64,000 bases of DNA from Umezawaea sp042738955. GTDB taxonomy: Bacteria; Actinomycetota; Actinomycetes; Mycobacteriales; Pseudonocardiaceae. Under the pieces are notes generated by a model. The model was given only the letters and a program-made list of their open reading frames with translations. It was not told where the DNA came from and did no database searches. This document shows, in pieces, positions 1 through 7,935 of the stretch. Numbering within the stretch: the first letter of the stretch is position 1; the number at the start of each line of letters is the position of its first letter. The DNA lies in contig NZ_JBHYHC010000049.1 of assembly GCF_042738955.1 (NCBI RefSeq), positions 1-64,000 of the forward strand. The letters are read 5' to 3'. The translations under genes and the position numbers were made by a program.

Positions 1-43
1 GCGCTGTTCCGGGGAGCGGCTCGAAGCCGAGGGCGAGGTCGCC

Positions 44-1759
44 GTGGCGCGGCTCGTGCTCGCGGACGGCGACCTGCCGCACGCGGCCCGGCACCTGGCC
101 GACGCGCTGGCGCGCGACCCGGCGTTCGTCGAGACGTACGAGGCGCTGAGCGAACTCGCCGCTCGCGCCGGTGGTCCGGAGCAGGCGTCGGCGCTGTTCG
201 ACCTCGACAACCCGTTCAGCGGCACGGTGGCGGGCCACGCGCACCTGTGCGCGGCAGCCGGGCAGTGGGACGAGGCGCTGCGGCTGCTGGTGACCGTGGC
301 CGCGCACGAGCCGACCCGGCCGTGGCTGGACGTCGCGTGGCTGCGCCGCGACGACCTCCCCATCCTGGTCACGCCCGAGGTCGTCGCGTCCGCCGTGGTG
401 CACCTCGCGGGCAGGCTGCCCGACCCGGTCGACGAGGACGAGCGCGAGCCGCTGCTGCCGATGCTCGACCTCCTGCGCCGGGCCGTCGAGGTGCACCACG
501 ACCACGCGATGCTGCTGTGGTGCGGGTCGACGCTCGCCCGTCGGCTCGGCGCGCACGACGAGGCCATCGCCTGGGCCGGGCACTCGTTCGAGGTTCAGCC
601 CAGCCACGAGGCCACCGTGATGACCGGGTACGCGCTGCGGTCGGCCGGGCGGATCGACGAGGCCGCCGCGGTGTGGCAGGCCGAGGCCGAGCGGCTGCCG
701 GACGACCTGAGCCTGCACATCGACATCGCGGACCTGCTGGTGGGGCAGGGGAAGCTGGAGGAGGGGCTGGACTGGGCCGAGCGGGCGCTCGCGGCCGATC
801 CGGCGCACCCGAAGGCCGGGCCCACGGGGCACGCCATCCGCTACCGGATCGACGGCGACGTGCGGCACCTGCTCGCGCTCGTGGAGTCCGACCTGCCGTA
901 CGCGGCCGACGCGCTGGCTTCGGTGAGCTGGGACCGGTCCGTGCTGGGCTGCGCGCCCGACCAGTCCGAGGCCACCACGAACACCCTCCGGCAGGTGCTC
1001 GAACAGCGGGAGCCCGCGCCGGACCTCGAGGTCTCGCTGAGCGTGTCGGCCGTGGAGCCGCCGAGCGCCGTGCTGGCCCTGCACCTGGCGTTCCCGGCCG
1101 CCTCGGTGGAGTTCGAGTCCGTCCTGGAGCCCGACCCGCGCGAGCCCTGCGCCCCGGTGAAGTACGCGGTGTGGGCCTACGACGGCACTGTCGCGCGGCC
1201 CGCTGTGCCCGCGCCGTCGCCCGTGGTGGCCGAGGCCGTGCGGCGGATCGCGTCGTTCCGCTGGCCGAGCCTGCCCGCGCTGTACGACGCGACGGTCGGC
1301 CTCGTGGCGGCCGACCCCGCCGACCTGCTCGGCGTCCTGGTCCACCCGCCGACCACGCCGGACACCGAGCTGGGCGACCTGATGGCCCGGCACGCGCCCA
1401 ACCTGTGGCTGACGGCCGTCCAGATCACCGCGTGCCTCGGCATCGCGCACCACGCCGTGGACGAGCCGTGGGCGACCTCGACCCGCCGCGAGATCCTGGT
1501 GGACCTGCTGCACGGCGTGGAGGACTGGGTCACGGTCGCCGCCGGGCTCGCGCTCGTCGCCACGGCGTGGGTCGTGCCGGAGACCCGGCCGGACGTGAAG
1601 CACCAGATCGCCAGCCGGATGATCACCGCCGTGCAGGCCCAGCAGACCCGTGTGGTCACGATCCTCGGCCCGCTGTGCGAGCTGCTGCTCGCCACGCCCG
1701 GCGCGGAGGAGACCTTCACCGGCCTCGCCCGCGACGTGCTGCGCTCGCTGGAGGACTGA
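44..1759 (+). CDS. TPR-repeat protein, possibly 5'-partial
   Basis: Predicted 571-residue soluble protein with no signal peptide or membrane segment. The N-terminal half is alpha-helical with tetratricopeptide-like spacing, for example around residues 1-45 (an A-rich helix pair ending ALARDPAF) and again near 170-260. TPR proteins are protein-interaction scaffolds; no enzymatic motif is visible. I used the GTG at 44, preceded by GAGG at a reasonable distance, but the frame is open to base 2, so the true start may lie upstream of the window. It is convergent with the AAA+ gene on the other strand, with only 10 bases between the stops, so that neighbour gives no functional hint. Confidence 0.7.
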   Translation: MARLVLADGDLPHAARHLADALARDPAFVETYEALSELAARAGGPEQASALFDLDNPFSGTVAGHAHLCAAAGQWDEALRLLVTVAAHEPTRPWLDVAWLRRDDLPILVTPEVVASAVVHLAGRLPDPVDEDEREPLLPMLDLLRRAVEVHHDHAMLLWCGSTLARRLGAHDEAIAWAGHSFEVQPSHEATVMTGYALRSAGRIDEAAAVWQAEAERLPDDLSLHIDIADLLVGQGKLEEGLDWAERALAADPAHPKAGPTGHAIRYRIDGDVRHLLALVESDLPYAADALASVSWDRSVLGCAPDQSEATTNTLRQVLEQREPAPDLEVSLSVSAVEPPSAVLALHLAFPAASVEFESVLEPDPREPCAPVKYAVWAYDGTVARPAVPAPSPVVAEAVRRIASFRWPSLPALYDATVGLVAADPADLLGVLVHPPTTPDTELGDLMARHAPNLWLTAVQITACLGIAHHAVDEPWATSTRREILVDLLHGVEDWVTVAAGLALVATAWVVPETRPDVKHQIASRMITAVQAQQTRVVTILGPLCELLLATPGAEETFTGLARDVLRSLED

Positions 1760-1769
1760 CCCGAAGCGC

Positions 1770-3788
1770 CTACCCTGGCCGGTCTGTCATGGTCAGGGTA
1801 GGCGCTCCGTCCGTGACACTCACTGCGACGTGTTGCCCGCTGTGCAACTCGCCCGCCAGCAGTGCGCGTGACAGCCTGCGGTCGAGTTCACGGCTGATGG
1901 TGCGGCGCAACGGGCGTGCGCCGTGTTCGGGGTCGTAGCCGCGGGCTGCCAGCCAGTCGACCGCCTGCTCGTCGACCTCGATGGTGATGTCCTGCTCGCG
2001 CAGCCGGAGCCGGGTGTCCTCCAGCAGCAGCGTGGTGATCTGCCGCAGCTGCACGGCGTCCAGGCCGCGGAACAGGATCACCTCGTCGAGCCGGTTGAGG
2101 AACTCCGGGCGGAAGTAGCGGCGGATCGTCGCCATCAGCGGCTCGCGCAGGTCCTCAGCCGACCGGCCGGACGTGGCGGCGGCCAGCAGTTGCTCCGCGC
2201 CGATGTTGCTGGTCATGATGATTGCGGTGTTGGCGAAGTTCGCGGTCCTGCCCTGCGCGTCGGTGAGGCGGCCCGCGTCCAGCACCTGGAGCAGGGTGTT
2301 GAAGACGTCCGGGTGCGCCTTCTCGATCTCGTCGAGCAGCAGCACCGAGTACGGGGTCCGCCGGACCGCGCCGGTGAGCTGGCCCGCGTCGTCGTAGCCG
2401 ACGTAACCGGGGGGAGCGCCGGTCAGCCGGGTCACGGTGTGCTGCTGGGAGAACTCGCTCATGTCGAACCGGATCAGCCGGTCGCGCGAGCCGAACAGGG
2501 CTTCCGCGAGCGCCCGCGCGACCTCGGTCTTGCCCACGCCCGTGGGCCCGAGGAAGAGGAACGAGCCGATCGGGCGGTCCGGGTGCTTGAGGCCCGCGCG
2601 GCCCTGCCGGACGGCGTCGGCGACGGCCTCCACGGCCTCGTCCTGCCCGACGATCCGCTCGTGCAGGTGCTCCTCCAGGTGCAGCAGGCGGTGCCGCTCG
2701 GCCTCGGTGAGCCGGGAGACCGGGATGCCGGTGCTGCGGGACACCACCTCGGCGACGTCGTCCGCGTCCACGCTCGGCGCGTCGGCCATCGCGGCGCGCG
2801 CGGTCGTCAGGTCCTCCGTGGCGCGGGCCAGCTCGTCCTCCAGGTAGAGGACGCGGGCCGGGTCGTCCTGGGCGGCGGCGAGGTCCCGTTCGAGCTGGTC
2901 CACCCGGCGTTCCAGGGTGAACGGGTCGGGCGCGGCGGACTTCTCCCGCAGCCGGACCCGCGCCCCGGCGCGGTCGACCAGGTCGATGGCCTTGTCGGGC
3001 AGGAAGCGGTCGGCGATGTACCGGGTGGACAGCTCCACGGCCGCGACCAGTGCCTCGTCCGTGACGCGGACGCCGTGGTGGCTCTCGTAGCGGCCGCGCA
3101 GGCCGTGCAGGATGGCGATGGCCTCCTCGCGCGACGGCTCGGCCACCAGGATGGGCTGGAACCGCCGCTCCAGCGCGGGGTCCTTCGCGATGTGCCGCCG
3201 GTAGTCCTCGACCGTCGTCGCGCCGATGACCTGGAGCCTGCCGCTGCTCAACGCGGGCTTCAGCATGTTCGCGGCGTCCATCGGCGCGCCCTCGGCGCTG
3301 CCCGCGCCGACCAGCGTGTGCAGCTCGTCGAGGAACAGCACCACCATCCGGTTGGCCGCCGACACCTCGTCGATCACGCCCTGGAGGCGTTCCTCGAACT
3401 CGCCGCGGTACTTCGACCCGGCCACCATCCCGGCCAGGTCCAGCGTGATCAGCCGCCTGCCCTCCAGGGTGGCGGGCACGTCGCCGCTGGCCATCCGCTG
3501 GGCGATGCCCTCCACGATGGCCGTCTTGCCGACGCCGGGGTCGCCCATCAGCACCGGGTTGTTCTTGGTGCGCCGCGACAGCACCTCGAGGACCTCGTCG
3601 ATCACGTCGTCGCGGCCGACCACGGGGTCGAGCTTCCCGTCCCTGGCCGCGGCGGTCAGGTCGCGGCCGAAGTGGTCGGTCCGCCGCGTCGCCGATCCGG
3701 ACCGGCTCTCGCCGCCCAGGCCGCCGAACAGCCTGCCGATCAGGTCGTCCAGCGGGCCTGCGCCGAAGTCGAACCGGTCGTCCGCCAT
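1770..3788 (-). CDS. ClpB-like double AAA+ ATPase lacking the Clp N-domain
   Basis: Hsp100-type unfoldase of 672 residues. First AAA+ module: Walker A GDPGVGKTA (82-90), Walker B LFLDE (151-155). A short coiled-coil middle region lies at about 290-335. Second module: Walker A GPTGVGKT (414-421), Walker B LLLDE (483-487), then the C-terminal small domain. The protein begins about 40 residues before the first AAA+ core with a Gly-rich leader, so the N-terminal substrate-binding domain of ClpB/ClpC is absent. The loop after TSNIGAEQLL has no IGF/LGF ClpP-docking tripeptide, which points to disaggregase-type rather than protease-coupled action (inference). ATG start; single-gene unit. Confidence 0.85.
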   Translation of the reverse strand: MADDRFDFGAGPLDDLIGRLFGGLGGESRSGSATRRTDHFGRDLTAAARDGKLDPVVGRDDVIDEVLEVLSRRTKNNPVLMGDPGVGKTAIVEGIAQRMASGDVPATLEGRRLITLDLAGMVAGSKYRGEFEERLQGVIDEVSAANRMVVLFLDELHTLVGAGSAEGAPMDAANMLKPALSSGRLQVIGATTVEDYRRHIAKDPALERRFQPILVAEPSREEAIAILHGLRGRYESHHGVRVTDEALVAAVELSTRYIADRFLPDKAIDLVDRAGARVRLREKSAAPDPFTLERRVDQLERDLAAAQDDPARVLYLEDELARATEDLTTARAAMADAPSVDADDVAEVVSRSTGIPVSRLTEAERHRLLHLEEHLHERIVGQDEAVEAVADAVRQGRAGLKHPDRPIGSFLFLGPTGVGKTEVARALAEALFGSRDRLIRFDMSEFSQQHTVTRLTGAPPGYVGYDDAGQLTGAVRRTPYSVLLLDEIEKAHPDVFNTLLQVLDAGRLTDAQGRTANFANTAIIMTSNIGAEQLLAAATSGRSAEDLREPLMATIRRYFRPEFLNRLDEVILFRGLDAVQLRQITTLLLEDTRLRLREQDITIEVDEQAVDWLAARGYDPEHGARPLRRTISRELDRRLSRALLAGELHSGQHVAVSVTDGAPTLTMTDRPG

Positions 3789-3865
3789 GGGTCCGCCTCT
3801 GCTCGGTGATCGGGTTGCCTACCCCGATACTCCGCTTCCCCGGCGTGGACCGCCACCGTCGTGGC

Positions 3866-3898
3866 CGATGGCCGGTGGGGGAGACCCACCGGCCATCG
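3866..3898 (-). terminator. Strong hairpin downstream of the DUF1996 gene
   Basis: Perfect 14-bp stem (3866-3879 against 3885-3898) with a 5-base loop, 16 bases past the stop of the leftward DUF1996 gene. There is no U-tract, as is common in actinobacterial terminators. It also sits upstream of the leftward AAA+ gene and would insulate it. Confidence 0.6.
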
Positions 3899-3914
3899 AC
3901 CGTCCACAACGGAC

Positions 3915-4829
3915 CTACGGCCTACCGGGCAAGCGGTAGTTGTTGCCGAGGGCCTGACCGCGGTTGGGCTTGTACTGGTCGAAGCCCTTCGGGTCGCACT
4001 GGAGGCCGCCGTTGATGCAGTGGCTGACCAGCGCGGCCAGCGTGGGGACGTCCCACGCGTTGAAGAAGTCGTAGTGCCAGGTGTAGCCGCGTCCGCTGGC
4101 CAGTCGGACCGTCGACATGTCGCCGTCCACCGGGAAGGCGATCTTGAACTCCAGCATCGGCACGGGGTTCGGGTGGCTGGCCGGGCAGACGCCGTTCACC
4201 GGGTACGCCATGTGGCTCTTGTGGTCGGCGGTGTCGAGGTCGCGGCCGTTCCAGCAGCTCGGGGCCTGGTAGCGGATGTTGGCCTGGCTGCCGACCATGC
4301 AGTTGGCCGGGAAGTCCCAGTTGTGCGAGCTGTTGCCGCACTCCCAGCCCTCGATGGCGCCGGGAGCGGTGCGGAACTCCTCCTGGGTCGCGGACGGGCT
4401 GCCGACCACGTACCGCAGGCCCGGCGGGAACGGCCGGACGTCCTGGTACTTGAGGATGCCGGTCTTGTAGTAGATGACCTGCTTGCCGATCGGCAGGACG
4501 GCCTGGTTGTTCTTGAAGACCGTCGGGAACCAGTAGGCGGACAGGTCGTCCGGGTTGACGCACGACGTGTTGTACGCGCCCGCGGCGTTCAGCGAGTTGA
4601 GCGTCGTGCTCGCGTTGACCGTGTTGTTCCCGACGAACGAGTGGTCGTGGGACGCCCCCGGGAGGTTGGGGAAGACGATCGGGTCGTCGGGCGCTCGTTT
4701 GGTGACCGAGCAGTTCGTCTGGAACTCGTGGTGCGTCACGAGTTCGTCGGCCTGTGCGGCCGACCCGGCCGTGGTGAGGGTGGCCGCGGCGAGTGCGGCG
4801 GCCGTGAGTAGGGCGAGCTTGCGGATCAC
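3915..4829 (-). CDS. Secreted DUF1996 protein
   Basis: 304-residue exported protein. The start is the GTG at 4829, because GGAGG lies 5 bases upstream and the protein then begins with a classical signal peptide (IRKLALL... cleaving near AQA-DE). A longer frame to 4883 has no such support. The mature part carries the SHDHSFVGN segment typical of DUF1996 (PF09362), a family found mostly in fungi and actinobacteria next to carbohydrate-active enzymes; its biochemical role is not established. Several Cys suggest disulphides. It is divergent from a secreted glycosidase, and each gene has the same LacI-type palindrome after its promoter, so co-regulation by a sugar-responsive repressor is likely (inference). 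Confidence 0.85.
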   Translation of the reverse strand: MIRKLALLTAAALAAATLTTAGSAAQADELVTHHEFQTNCSVTKRAPDDPIVFPNLPGASHDHSFVGNNTVNASTTLNSLNAAGAYNTSCVNPDDLSAYWFPTVFKNNQAVLPIGKQVIYYKTGILKYQDVRPFPPGLRYVVGSPSATQEEFRTAPGAIEGWECGNSSHNWDFPANCMVGSQANIRYQAPSCWNGRDLDTADHKSHMAYPVNGVCPASHPNPVPMLEFKIAFPVDGDMSTVRLASGRGYTWHYDFFNAWDVPTLAALVSHCINGGLQCDPKGFDQYKPNRGQALGNNYRLPGRP

Positions 4830-4890
4830 GGATCCTCCAGCAGGGAGAGGAGCGCCGCCGGATCGCGGCACGAGCCAGAGCACTCATCTT

Positions 4891-4904
4891 GGAGAGCGCT
4901 CTCC
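4891..4904. promoter_or_regulatory. LacI-type operator, copy 1
   Basis: Perfect 14-bp palindrome GGAGAGCGCTCTCC between the leftward candidate promoter and the DUF1996 start. It is identical to copy 2 at 5033-5046. A central CG with GAGAGCGCTCTC arms is typical of actinobacterial LacI-family sites for sugar-hydrolase genes. No LacI gene is encoded in the window. Confidence 0.7.
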
Positions 4905-4907
4905 CGT

Positions 4908-4936
4908 AGGATGTGACCCAGCTCATCAGCTGTCAA
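4908..4936 (-). promoter_or_regulatory. Candidate promoter of the DUF1996 gene
   Basis: Reading leftwards, a perfect TTGACA (complement of 4931-4936) is followed after 17 bases by CATCCT, a weak -10. The LacI-type palindrome starts 3 bases beyond it, in the initially transcribed region. Confidence 0.4.
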
Positions 4937-4991
4937 GGGCCTCTTGGTCGACCATTTGGCGTCCTGAATGGCAATTTCGCAGGTCGCGTGC

Positions 4992-5020
4992 TTGACAGCG
5001 TCGACATCCAGTCGTAACAC
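4992..5020 (+). promoter_or_regulatory. Candidate promoter of the GH-A/F5-8 glycosidase
   Basis: TTGACA (4992-4997), a 17-base spacer, then TAACAC (5015-5020). The operator at 5033-5046 falls just after the expected transcription start, a position where a bound repressor would block initiation. Confidence 0.6.
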
Positions 5021-5032
5021 TCGGGTTCCACC

Positions 5033-5046
5033 GGAGAGCGCTCTCC
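5033..5046. promoter_or_regulatory. LacI-type operator, copy 2
   Basis: Same 14-bp palindrome GGAGAGCGCTCTCC as at 4891-4904, here downstream of the rightward promoter. The symmetrical placement in both promoters argues for one repressor controlling both genes. Confidence 0.7.
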
Positions 5047-5115
5047 CACTGCTGCCCGTCCGCTCGGGTAGGAGCCGCTCGATCCGGTGCGGTCCCCACC
5101 GAGGTAGGAGATGGC

Positions 5116-7287
5116 ATGCGCACCCACCCGCCCGACGCGTCCCCGCAGCGCAGGCGAACCCGTCCAGTAGCACTGGCCGCGCTGGTCGCCCTGTTCCTGG
5201 GCTTCCTCGTGGTCACGGCGAACCCGGCCCAGGCCGCGACCCTGCTCTCCCAGGGCAAACCCGTGACGGCGTCGTCGAGCGAGGGGGCGGGCACGCCCGC
5301 GTCCGCCGCCGTCGACGGTGATCCCGGCACCCGCTGGGGCAGCGTGTTCGCCGACCCGCAGTGGCTCCAGGTCGACCTCGGCTCCACCGCGACGATCAGC
5401 GAGGTCGTGCTCCGCTGGGAGGCGGCCTACGCCACGGCGTTCCGCATCGAGGTCTCCGACAACGCCTCCACCTGGCGCACGATCTACAGCACCACGACCG
5501 GCGCGGGCGGCAACCAGACCCTCGCCGTGAACGGCACCGGCCGCTACGTGCGCATGTACGGCACCCAGCGCGTCGGCGGCTACGGCTACTCGCTGTGGGA
5601 GTTCCAGGTCAGCGGCACGCCCGGCGGCGGAACCGGCAACCCCGGCGGCGGCCCCGGCATCACCAAGGTCGTCGGCACGCAGGGCAACTGGCAGCTCTCC
5701 GTCGACGGCAACCCGTACGTCGTCAAGGGCCTGACCTGGGGCCCGCCGGTCTCCGAGGCCGCGGCCCGGATGCCCGACGTGAAGGCGATGGGCGCGAACA
5801 CGATCCGCACGTGGGGCACGGACGGCACCAGCAAGGCGCTGTTCGACGCCGCCGCCGCGAACGGGATCAAGGTCGTCGCGGGCTTCTGGCTGCAACCCGG
5901 CGGCGGCCCCGGCAGCGGCGGGTGCGTCAACTACGTCACCGACGCGACCTACAAGTCCACGATGCTCTCGGAGATCCAGCGCTGGGTCACGGAGTACAAG
6001 GGCCACCAGGGCGTGCTGATGTGGAACGTCGGCAACGAGTCCATCCTCGGCATGCAGAACTGCTTCTCCGGCGCCGAGCTGGAGAACCAGCGCAACGCCT
6101 ACGCCCGTTTCGTCAACGACGCCGCGCGCGCCATCCACGCCATCGACGCCAACCACCCGGTCACCAACACCGACGCGTGGACCGGCGCGTGGCCGTACCT
6201 GAAGGCGAACGCCCCTGATCTGGACCTGTACTCGGTGAACGCCTACAACGCCGTGTGCAACGTCAAGCAGGACTGGATCAACGGCGGCTACACGAAGCCG
6301 TACATCGTCACCGAGGGCGGCCCGGCAGGCGAGTGGGAGGTCCCGAACGACGCGAACGGCGTCGCGACCGAACCCACGGACGTCCAGAAGCGCGACGGCT
6401 ACACCCGCGCCTGGAACTGCATCACCGGCCACACCGGCGTGGCCTTGGGCGCGACCCTGTTCCACTACGGCACCGAGGGCGACTTCGGCGGCGTCTGGTT
6501 CAACCTCATCCCCAACGGCGAGAAGCGCCTGTCGTACTACGCGGTCCGCCAGATGTACGGCGGCCAGGCAGCGACCAACACGCCGCCGGTCATCACCAAC
6601 ATGACCCTCAGCCGCACGACGGACGTCCCCGCAGGCGGCACGTTCACCCTGTCGGCCAACGTCACCGACCCGAACAACGACCCGATCAGCTACACGATCG
6701 GCTTGAACAGCAAGTACATCAACGGCGCGGGCGGCATCATCTCGGCCGCGTTCACCGGCAACGGCCCGTTCACCGTCACAGCACCACAAATGCTCGGCGT
6801 CTGGAAGGTCTACCTGTACGCACGGGACGGCAAGGGCAACATCGGCATCGAAACCAAGTCCTTCCGCGTAGTCCCACCACCGGTACAGGGCACCAACATC
6901 GCCCAGGGCAAACCCACCACCGCATCGTCCTACCAGCAGGTCGGCGACGGAGCCCCGTACCCGCCCGAGCGCGCGACGGACGGCAACAACACCACCAGGT
7001 GGGCCAGCGACTGGTCGGACCCGCAGTGGATCCGCGTGGACCTGGGCCAGCCCACCACGTTCAACCACGTACAACTCATCTGGGAAGCCGCCTACGGCAA
7101 GGCCTACGAAATCCAGGCCTCGGACGACGGCAACAACTGGCGCCAACTCTTCGCCACCACCACAGGTGACGGCGGAGCAGACGACGTAGACGTCACCACG
7201 ACAGCACGCTACGTCCGAGTAAACGCAACCCAACGCGGCACCGCCTGGGGCTACGCCCTGTACGAATTCGGCATCTACCGCCGCTAG
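5116..7287 (+). CDS. Secreted clan GH-A glycoside hydrolase with two F5/8-type (CBM32-like) domains
   Basis: 723 residues. Signal peptide 1-40 (cut after AQA). F5/8 type C/CBM32-like domain about 41-168; Gly/Pro linker 169-182. TIM-barrel catalytic domain about 185-490 with acid/base Asn-Glu in MWNVGNES (E308) and a likely nucleophile in IVTEGG (E400). A beta-sandwich module spans about 495-590 and a second F5/8 domain about 593-723. The NE...E arrangement is the clan GH-A signature; the barrel resembles GH2-type cores, but the exact family and substrate cannot be set by eye. The start ATG has AGGAG 5 bases upstream. It acts outside the cell on polysaccharide and is probably LacI-regulated with the divergent DUF1996 gene. 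Confidence 0.85.
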   Translation: MRTHPPDASPQRRRTRPVALAALVALFLGFLVVTANPAQAATLLSQGKPVTASSSEGAGTPASAAVDGDPGTRWGSVFADPQWLQVDLGSTATISEVVLRWEAAYATAFRIEVSDNASTWRTIYSTTTGAGGNQTLAVNGTGRYVRMYGTQRVGGYGYSLWEFQVSGTPGGGTGNPGGGPGITKVVGTQGNWQLSVDGNPYVVKGLTWGPPVSEAAARMPDVKAMGANTIRTWGTDGTSKALFDAAAANGIKVVAGFWLQPGGGPGSGGCVNYVTDATYKSTMLSEIQRWVTEYKGHQGVLMWNVGNESILGMQNCFSGAELENQRNAYARFVNDAARAIHAIDANHPVTNTDAWTGAWPYLKANAPDLDLYSVNAYNAVCNVKQDWINGGYTKPYIVTEGGPAGEWEVPNDANGVATEPTDVQKRDGYTRAWNCITGHTGVALGATLFHYGTEGDFGGVWFNLIPNGEKRLSYYAVRQMYGGQAATNTPPVITNMTLSRTTDVPAGGTFTLSANVTDPNNDPISYTIGLNSKYINGAGGIISAAFTGNGPFTVTAPQMLGVWKVYLYARDGKGNIGIETKSFRVVPPPVQGTNIAQGKPTTASSYQQVGDGAPYPPERATDGNNTTRWASDWSDPQWIRVDLGQPTTFNHVQLIWEAAYGKAYEIQASDDGNNWRQLFATTTGDGGADDVDVTTTARYVRVNATQRGTAWGYALYEFGIYRR

Positions 7288-7301
7288 AAGCACTCCCCAA
7301 G

Positions 7302-7338
7302 CGACCGTGCGATCAGGACAATCCTGGCCGCACGGTCG
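7302..7338 (+). terminator. Terminator of the F5/8 glycosidase
   Basis: Outer stem CGACCGTGCG (7302-7311) pairs with 7329-7338, and an inner stem CAGGA/TCCTG (7314-7318 with 7322-7326) has a 3-base loop. A T-rich run (TTTGCTTTG) follows. It lies 15 bases past the stop codon. Confidence 0.85.
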
Positions 7339-7426
7339 TTTGCTTTGCTCCCAACGAAAGCGGACGCACGCAACCAACCCACCGCCTGAGCAGTCCCCTC
7401 CCTGCACCCCGATCCGAAGCGCCTTC

Positions 7427-7483
7427 ACACCCGTTTTGTCTTGTCAAGGCATCTTTCCCGCCTTGACAAGACAAAACGGGTGT
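7427..7483. repeat. Long perfect inverted repeat between convergent genes
   Basis: Arms 7427-7450 and 7460-7483 are exact 24-base complements around a 9-base loop (atctttccc). Each arm contains the A/T-rich block GTTTTGTCTTGTCAAGG, unusual for this genome. Position between two convergent genes suggests a bidirectional terminator, but the glycosidase already has its own hairpin at 7302-7338, so a second role (protein site or remnant of a small element) is possible. Confidence 0.8.
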
Positions 7484-7519
7484 TGAAATAATTGCGCGAG
7501 CGGGGTGAAGGGATCCCAC

Positions 7520-7894
7520 CTAGCCAAAGAACCCCACGATCCGCCGAATCTTCCCATCCTCCCCAAACTCCACGAAGTCCTGCCCAGGAATCGAATGCCC
7601 CAACGGAACCTCGTCCACCACGATCGGCGAGGGCGACGACATCACCCAACTGAACCGCCCCACCAGGTGATGCCCGTCCAGTCCACTAGTGGGCGCCAAC
7701 GAAGCCCCAGGAAACTGCTCCTGAAACCCCGCAATATGCCGAGCCAACCCGTCAGCCCCCACCACCGGATCGGTAGTCGGATCAACGTAGGACCCGTCCT
7801 CCGCCCAGCACTCCACCAGTGCCGCCCGGATCGAGTCCTCCCCGACCAACCCCCAAGCATGGGCGTACTGCTTCACCGCGTCCTGCTGATCCAT
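7520..7894 (-). CDS. NTF2-like / SnoaL-fold protein
   Basis: 124 residues with the cone-shaped NTF2 pattern: an N-terminal helix (DAVKQYAHAWG), the segment VECWAEDGSYVDPTTDPVVG, then an alternating beta-sheet ending in RRIVGFFG. Members are small cyclases, isomerases or ligand-binding proteins; the substrate is unknown. The start ATG at 7894 is set by GAGGAG upstream and by homology; the frame extends further upstream but would run over the divergent promoter. It is 41 bases from a PadR-type repressor gene on the other strand, so it is probably the regulator's target. Confidence 0.75.
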   Translation of the reverse strand: MDQQDAVKQYAHAWGLVGEDSIRAALVECWAEDGSYVDPTTDPVVGADGLARHIAGFQEQFPGASLAPTSGLDGHHLVGRFSWVMSSPSPIVVDEVPLGHSIPGQDFVEFGEDGKIRRIVGFFG

Positions 7895-7908
7895 AGTCAA
7901 CTCCTCAC

Positions 7909-7929
7909 TAGTCAACTCTGGACTATACT
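7909..7929. promoter_or_regulatory. Overlapping divergent promoters with PadR-type operator
   Basis: The inverted repeat TAGTC-N7-GACTA (7909-7925) overlaps the leftward -10 TATAGT (complement of 7922-7927) and the rightward -10 TATACT (7924-7929). A 10-base direct repeat TAGTCAACTC also occurs at 7894-7903 and 7909-7918. The rightward -10 is only 6 bases from the PadR ATG, so that transcript should be leaderless. Confidence 0.6.
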
Positions 7930-7935
7930 CGCCCC

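Noticed and set aside
1923..3809. Plus-strand open frame opposite the ClpB-like gene
   Set aside because: Translation is rich in Val/Gln/Arg/His and lacks domains; the minus strand has four intact AAA+ motifs.
4933..7428. Minus-strand open frame of about 830 codons
   Set aside because: It is the antisense shadow of the secreted glycosidase: long reverse frames are normal in high-GC DNA, and its translation is Val/Arg/Gly-rich with no domain.
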